Source: Davidsoniella eucalypti
Lineage: Eukaryota > Ascomycota > Sordariomycetes > Microascales > Ceratocystidaceae
Direction: 5' to 3'
NCBI GenBank assembly: GCA_004009845.1
Contig: RMBW01000111.1
Location: 1 to 64,000 of the forward strand
Length of the DNA stretch: 64,000 nt
The notes under the pieces were generated by a model, which worked only from the letters and a program-made list of their open reading frames with translations, was not told the origin of the DNA and ran no database searches. Position 1 is the stretch's first letter, and each line of letters begins with the position of its first letter. Shown here piece after piece: positions 59,721 to 64,000 of this stretch. The translations under genes and the position numbers were made by a program.

Positions 59721-62063
59721 TTACGGAATTTCCGGAGCTTATTCCGGCTCAAAGCTTCGGAGTCCGGTGCGCCCGAAGTTTGGCCGGAAAATGACATAAG
59801 TCGACCTTTTCCGTTCGAAATGTACTATGTAGTCTTACTAAGAAATAAGCACATGTAGACTTGAAATGAAATAATAACAGGGCAAAACATGGTATCGGGG
59901 CTTCCCGATAGTTGGCCGGATGATATCAGCCAATTGCTTCCGCTTAGAACATGCTGCCTTTGAACATGTTGCCGTATTGCTTTAGATTCCATAGATCGAA
60001 CTAACCAGGTGAATTTAACGTGGGGTTTTAAGAGTTGCAGAGTCTGCGCCATCTAGACAACTCTAAACGTGCCACGATGAGGTTGTTGGATATCTGGCCA
60101 GTAACCAACCGTACAGTTTTGATAATTGAGGTAGACGGTGAGACATGTATAGCACAAGTAACAAATGTTTTTCAGATATTCGACATTCTTGCACAATCTG
60201 ACAAGCGTCACAACAAGGGAAAGGGCAATACATTGAAGATTTTTCTAATTATTACGTTGTGAAGTATGAAATATTTAGCTATATATTAGTTAGGTTGATG
60301 TAGATATCTTAGTGTTTTTATATACCAGCTTAGATAGAAAATATATCCTCATCTTGTATCTATAGTGGCTTTCTATATTCTGTTTGTCTATCAACTCACA
60401 GATGAACTATCGATGCTAAATCAGTTGATTGTTGATACATCATTATATATAGGATTGCATCTTCAAGAGCTCTTTTGTCTTGATTTTGCTCCAAGCTGAG
60501 AAAACGACGTCAAGCTGCCGGCTTATGTGTCGGTACATCCCTGTAGTTTTGTCTACCTGTGGTCCTTGAGATTCTATCACATTCTTTGGCCCGAACTGAC
60601 TAATATCGACATGGTGGTGTCTTCCTTGAAATGATATGTACAGTAAGTTGTAGCACGCACGTGTTGTACAATCTAGTCATTGTCCATAGAGATACCTAAA
60701 AAAGAATATTTTCTTTTGTACACGAAACACCAACTTGCCTACCTTTTTACTTCCTTTTTTCACGCTCTTCGTTGTCGTCAGGCTCTATATCAAATCGTGC
60801 TGTTGATGAGGGAAGGTTGCTAGATTTTTTCCCTGTCATCCGTCCCCGCTAACAGCCCACTTCCGCGGAGAGAAGCCTAGCATTTTTCGTTCGCTTCGCT
60901 TCCTCTTGCTTCGGTGGTTCTTAGCCTACCCTAACCTCACTTGCGTTCCGGGTTAGCCCAAAGTGGGTTCTACTGGGCCTCTTGCACCTTTCTTGACAGC
61001 TCATCTTCCATTTTTAGCGCTTGCAAACGCCGCCAGCCCATAGAAAACAAAGAAAACAACGAAGCATCCACCTTGACGAGCTTCTGGCCGCATTACTACT
61101 AGTCACACTCAAATCGACGCCCCATTCTTTTTCTCCTGCTCCATCTATCGTCGCCATCACCACAGAATTTGCATCTATCGACCGCCAGCTTCTAGCTTTT
61201 GTCATCTGTTCGCCAAAGTTGCACCACAAGTCCGACTTCCATCAGCTCGGCTGGGGTCCTTTGATGCCGTTACATCCCACTTCAATAGTTGTATGTCAAG
61301 CTTTGTCGGATCACCACCGTTTTCGCCGCACCCCCTCAATCGCCGCCGTCGCAACAGCTGCTATCATCTAGCCTACGACTATAAGTAAGCAAGCCTATCG
61401 GCAATCTGCTTTGCCCGCTTTCCCCTCTCGCATACCTGCCTGTATGTATCCTTGTGCTATTGTCCTGTTTTCTTCCTTGTTTAGTCCGCTGCAGCAAGCA
61501 AGCCAGTGGTAGCTTTCCTACTTGCCTAACAAGGAAAACACAACCCTTAGGCACCACCCCTCCTATAGCCTCACTCGACTGCATTACATACATATACATA
61601 CAGTGTAATGCATGCCCATAGCTTAGCTTACCACTCTTCGTCTCCCCTCAAGCCGTGCCGCCATCATTGCTTCCTTTTATATCAGACACTACCACAGCCC
61701 GTCTACTTCGACCCCTACAAGCTCTCCAATATCTCATGGCTCCATCATTCTAATTTTCGATATGTGTCATAGTCTTTCTATCCTATATTCTTGATAATCC
61801 TCCTTCACTTAACGATACTCACGACAAGACGGAATCGTTAGATACTCGTACCAAAATTATACCAACTCGTTCAACCTTTGACTTGTCGGAACATCAGTCA
61901 ATCATTGCTACTATTACTATCGGTCTGGCGACTTTAGCCCTGAGATGCGGCGCTTGAACAATACTCAATTTTCTTTTGCCAAATCTTGCTGTGATTAATT
62001 ACTCTCTTTTCACATCAGCCCATAGTGTCATCGCTGTTGACCCGAAATTCAACATTGCCGATC
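59721..62063. other. intergenic plus long leader of the BTB-like gene
   Basis: 59.7-59.97 kb contains several TCCGG/CCGGA words (for example near 59733-59760 and 59905-59925), possibly the flank of another decayed repeat. 60.0-60.7 kb is AT-rich with a 75-codon frame (60035-60262) of no recognised family. From about 60.75 kb to the ATG at 62064 the plus strand is strongly pyrimidine-rich with short dead frames. This suggests an unusually long 5' untranslated leader or promoter for the downstream regulator-like gene. Confidence 0.45.
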
Positions 62064-64000
62064 ATGACTTCCAACGAGCCCATTATCGCGACCTCAGTGG
62101 CTGTACCTTCGACGAAGCCTCGCAAAGCCAACCGTCAGATTGTTCCTGCACTGCCCATAATTGGCCCTAATGGACGTCAACGTTGGAGTAAGTCTGGCTC
62201 TTCGCTTTCAAAGATACCTCCTTTGACACCTGCGTCTCCGACCACGCCAGCATCGGTTGCACAGAACTCAATGGACTATTCAACTCAGCAAGAGAACATT
62301 AGTTCATCTCTTGATGCAATCCCGCATACGAGCAATGGGACATCTGAACGCCACATGGCTTCTCCTCATGTGACAGCTCCCCAGAAGAAGCAAGACCTCA
62401 ATCCTATTTCTGGTGATGCTCCTACTTCTACTGACACTGGGAAGTTCGAAGAGGCTCAGAAACTACAAGACCCTCGCGATTCTGTAGCACATAGCATGCC
62501 TCGCCAAAATGGCAAGGAATCTACTCCCGTAGTATCTTCGACTACTTCCACCCAGAAGCACAAGATCAATGGCTCGTCAGCAAATTTTGTGCCTTCATCC
62601 CAGAGATACGATGGACATACCCCATACACTCAACAAAATGGCCCCCGCGTCCCATTTTATGCCCCCCGCCCACGTCCACCTCCTGTCGACCTTCACTTCC
62701 GTCACTACAACCATCACAGCACAGGCTCCATGCAGTATTCTTTCCAGGAATCCAATACTTCTTCACCTGGACCACAATCAACAACTTTTCCCCCTCCAGG
62801 CATGCACAACAATTCAAATGGAATGCCTGGTCCCGACAATCGTCGTATTGCAGGAGCAGCTGCCAACAACTTCCGCCCGATGCCTCATCCAGGCTACAAT
62901 GGTGAATATGTTCCTTTAGATAACTACGGTCGACCGATCAACGGTTATGCACCTGAAATGTACAACGGCCCAAGTAACGGGCATAACTACGGCGCCCCAT
63001 CGACCCCGCACAGCTTCCATGACTCCCAATCGTCTGGTCATGGCGATGAGAATAACCAATCTTCTCAATACCAGCTCTACAACCAACGCCCACCTGGTCT
63101 TGGCCAGATGGAGGATGGACGTCACCAACATCAGAATCATATGTCAGCTGACATGCCTCACATGTTGCAGCCCTATATGGGTCGTCCTACTCACTTAGGT
63201 CAACATCATGTCTTGGGGCATCCCATGGGCCCTAATTCTCATGAAGGCTCTGAATGTAGACCTTCTATCAATGATTATATCAAGACTCAATTCAACTGCA
63301 AGACGTTTGCTGATTGTGCCTTCGAAGTTCGCCATCACGATACTACCTTCCTCCAAATCCCCGCTCATCGCTTGATCTTATCGCAGAGCTCAGTCTTAAC
63401 TCAGGCAATTCTAACATCCCCGCCACTCACGACACAAGGTGAAGCCCTTCCTCATGTTGTACTCCATATCAGCAACCGCTTTGTTAGACAGGATGCGTTT
63501 ATCTTTGCCCTGCAGTACCTCTACGGCTCTGGCCTTTTCACCGTCCCCGAACCAATGCCTACTGGTGATGGTCTTTTCATGGCTGGTACCGCCATTGATC
63601 GCTTCAACTTCTCTCTTGGCTACTCTGCCGCAGGTCGTATCCTTGATCTTCCCGAAGTAGCAGTTCATGGATCTCGTATGGCTTCACAGTTCCTTTCTTG
63701 GGACACCCTTGAGATAGCTCTTGAATTTGCACTTGGTGATATTCCTAACAGGGGTCTCATTAATGAGCACGCACAGATTGAGGACTCTTCACGAACTCTC
63801 ATACGCGGCATCATCGGCTTCCTGATCAACAACTTTCCGTCGAATTTTGAGGTTGATACTACTGTCACCGACCCTCTTGAATATCGCCGAATGCCGATGT
63901 CAGTTCCACCTGGAATGGCCACCTCTCAACCTACCACACCCATCAGAAAGAACACAGAAGACTCTCGTGTCTCGATTCTGCGCAATAGCAAGGCCAATAA
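62064..64000 (+). CDS. BTB/POZ-like domain protein, 3' end outside window
   Basis: Open from the ATG at 62064 to the end of the window (645 complete codons) with no stop and no intron needed; the C-terminus is cut off. The first ~400 residues are low-complexity and disordered, rich in Ser/Pro/Gln/His/Asn (MTSNEPIIATSV start, then FYAPRPRPPPVD and many N-G/H runs). At about 412-520 lies a BTB-like segment: FADCAFEVRHHDTTFLQIPAHRLILSQSS followed by FIFALQYLYGSGLF. A helical region (LEIALEFALGDIP...GIIGFLINNFP) comes after. It is probably an adaptor or regulatory protein; no specific name is assignable. Several upstream ATGs in the leader may limit translation. Confidence 0.78.
   Translation, partial: MTSNEPIIATSVAVPSTKPRKANRQIVPALPIIGPNGRQRWSKSGSSLSKIPPLTPASPTTPASVAQNSMDYSTQQENISSSLDAIPHTSNGTSERHMASPHVTAPQKKQDLNPISGDAPTSTDTGKFEEAQKLQDPRDSVAHSMPRQNGKESTPVVSSTTSTQKHKINGSSANFVPSSQRYDGHTPYTQQNGPRVPFYAPRPRPPPVDLHFRHYNHHSTGSMQYSFQESNTSSPGPQSTTFPPPGMHNNSNGMPGPDNRRIAGAAANNFRPMPHPGYNGEYVPLDNYGRPINGYAPEMYNGPSNGHNYGAPSTPHSFHDSQSSGHGDENNQSSQYQLYNQRPPGLGQMEDGRHQHQNHMSADMPHMLQPYMGRPTHLGQHHVLGHPMGPNSHEGSECRPSINDYIKTQFNCKTFADCAFEVRHHDTTFLQIPAHRLILSQSSVLTQAILTSPPLTTQGEALPHVVLHISNRFVRQDAFIFALQYLYGSGLFTVPEPMPTGDGLFMAGTAIDRFNFSLGYSAAGRILDLPEVAVHGSRMASQFLSWDTLEIALEFALGDIPNRGLINEHAQIEDSSRTLIRGIIGFLINNFPSNFEVDTTVTDPLEYRRMPMSVPPGMATSQPTTPIRKNTEDSRVSILRNSKAN

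Noticed and set aside
1..64000. tRNA genes, rRNA, CRISPR arrays or a biosynthetic gene cluster
   Set aside because: No convincing A/B-box pairs, no rRNA-like blocks, no spaced direct repeats. The monooxygenase and transporters are not accompanied by a backbone synthase.

Overview
The window is nuclear DNA from a filamentous ascomycete (Pezizomycotina, probably a Sordariomycete; the order cannot be fixed by eye). The evidence is the short introns (mostly 49-82 bp, with GTAAGT/GTATGT donors, CTAAC/CTAAT branch sites and YAG acceptors), the fungal-type gene set (Atm1, Arp6, Sip5, Rpa34, Grc3, DHA1 and sugar MFS carriers, a phenol-2-monooxygenase type flavoprotein), a pogo/Fot1-family transposon relic, and moderately AT-rich intergenic DNA. 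I saw no tRNA, rRNA or CRISPR array.

Layout. 1-11.5 kb is a gene desert. 11.5-20.6 kb carries a DHA1 drug/polyamine-type MFS carrier (+), the mitochondrial Fe-S exporter Atm1 (-) and a 1137-residue coiled-coil protein with two nested repeat arrays (-). 20.6-25.2 kb is empty apart from a telomere-like fragment and a small broken coding candidate at 25.2-25.5 kb. 25.7-28.0 kb holds a Ufd1-like zinc-finger protein (-). 28.0-31.8 kb is empty. 31.8-35.2 kb is an F-box-like/zinc-finger gene (+) whose 3' half is hidden in four small exons, one of only 7 nt, separated by unusually long introns. It converges on Arp6 (-, 35.5-37.0 kb). An aldo-keto reductase (+) and Sip5 (-) converge at 40 kb. 44.25-44.93 kb is a MITE with long terminal inverted repeats and a perfect 8-bp target duplication. 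45.9-47.7 kb is a six-exon sugar-type MFS carrier (-). Rpa34 (-) and Grc3 (+), both in rRNA production, lie head to head at 48.4-53.9 kb. 54.5-55.6 kb is an internally deleted pogo/Fot1-type element sitting just upstream of a seven-exon FAD monooxygenase (+). 58.4-59.7 kb is a decayed non-LTR reverse transcriptase (-). From 62.06 kb a BTB-like-domain gene (+) runs off the end of the window behind a long leader.

Most genes are unrelated housekeeping loci. The clear functional pairing is Rpa34/Grc3. The clearest structural novelties are the hidden exons and 7-nt microexon of the F-box-like gene, the nested coiled-coil repeats, and the two non-autonomous DNA elements with intact ends. All exon-intron models were built by eye from splice signals, reading frame and protein motifs, and have not been checked against transcripts.
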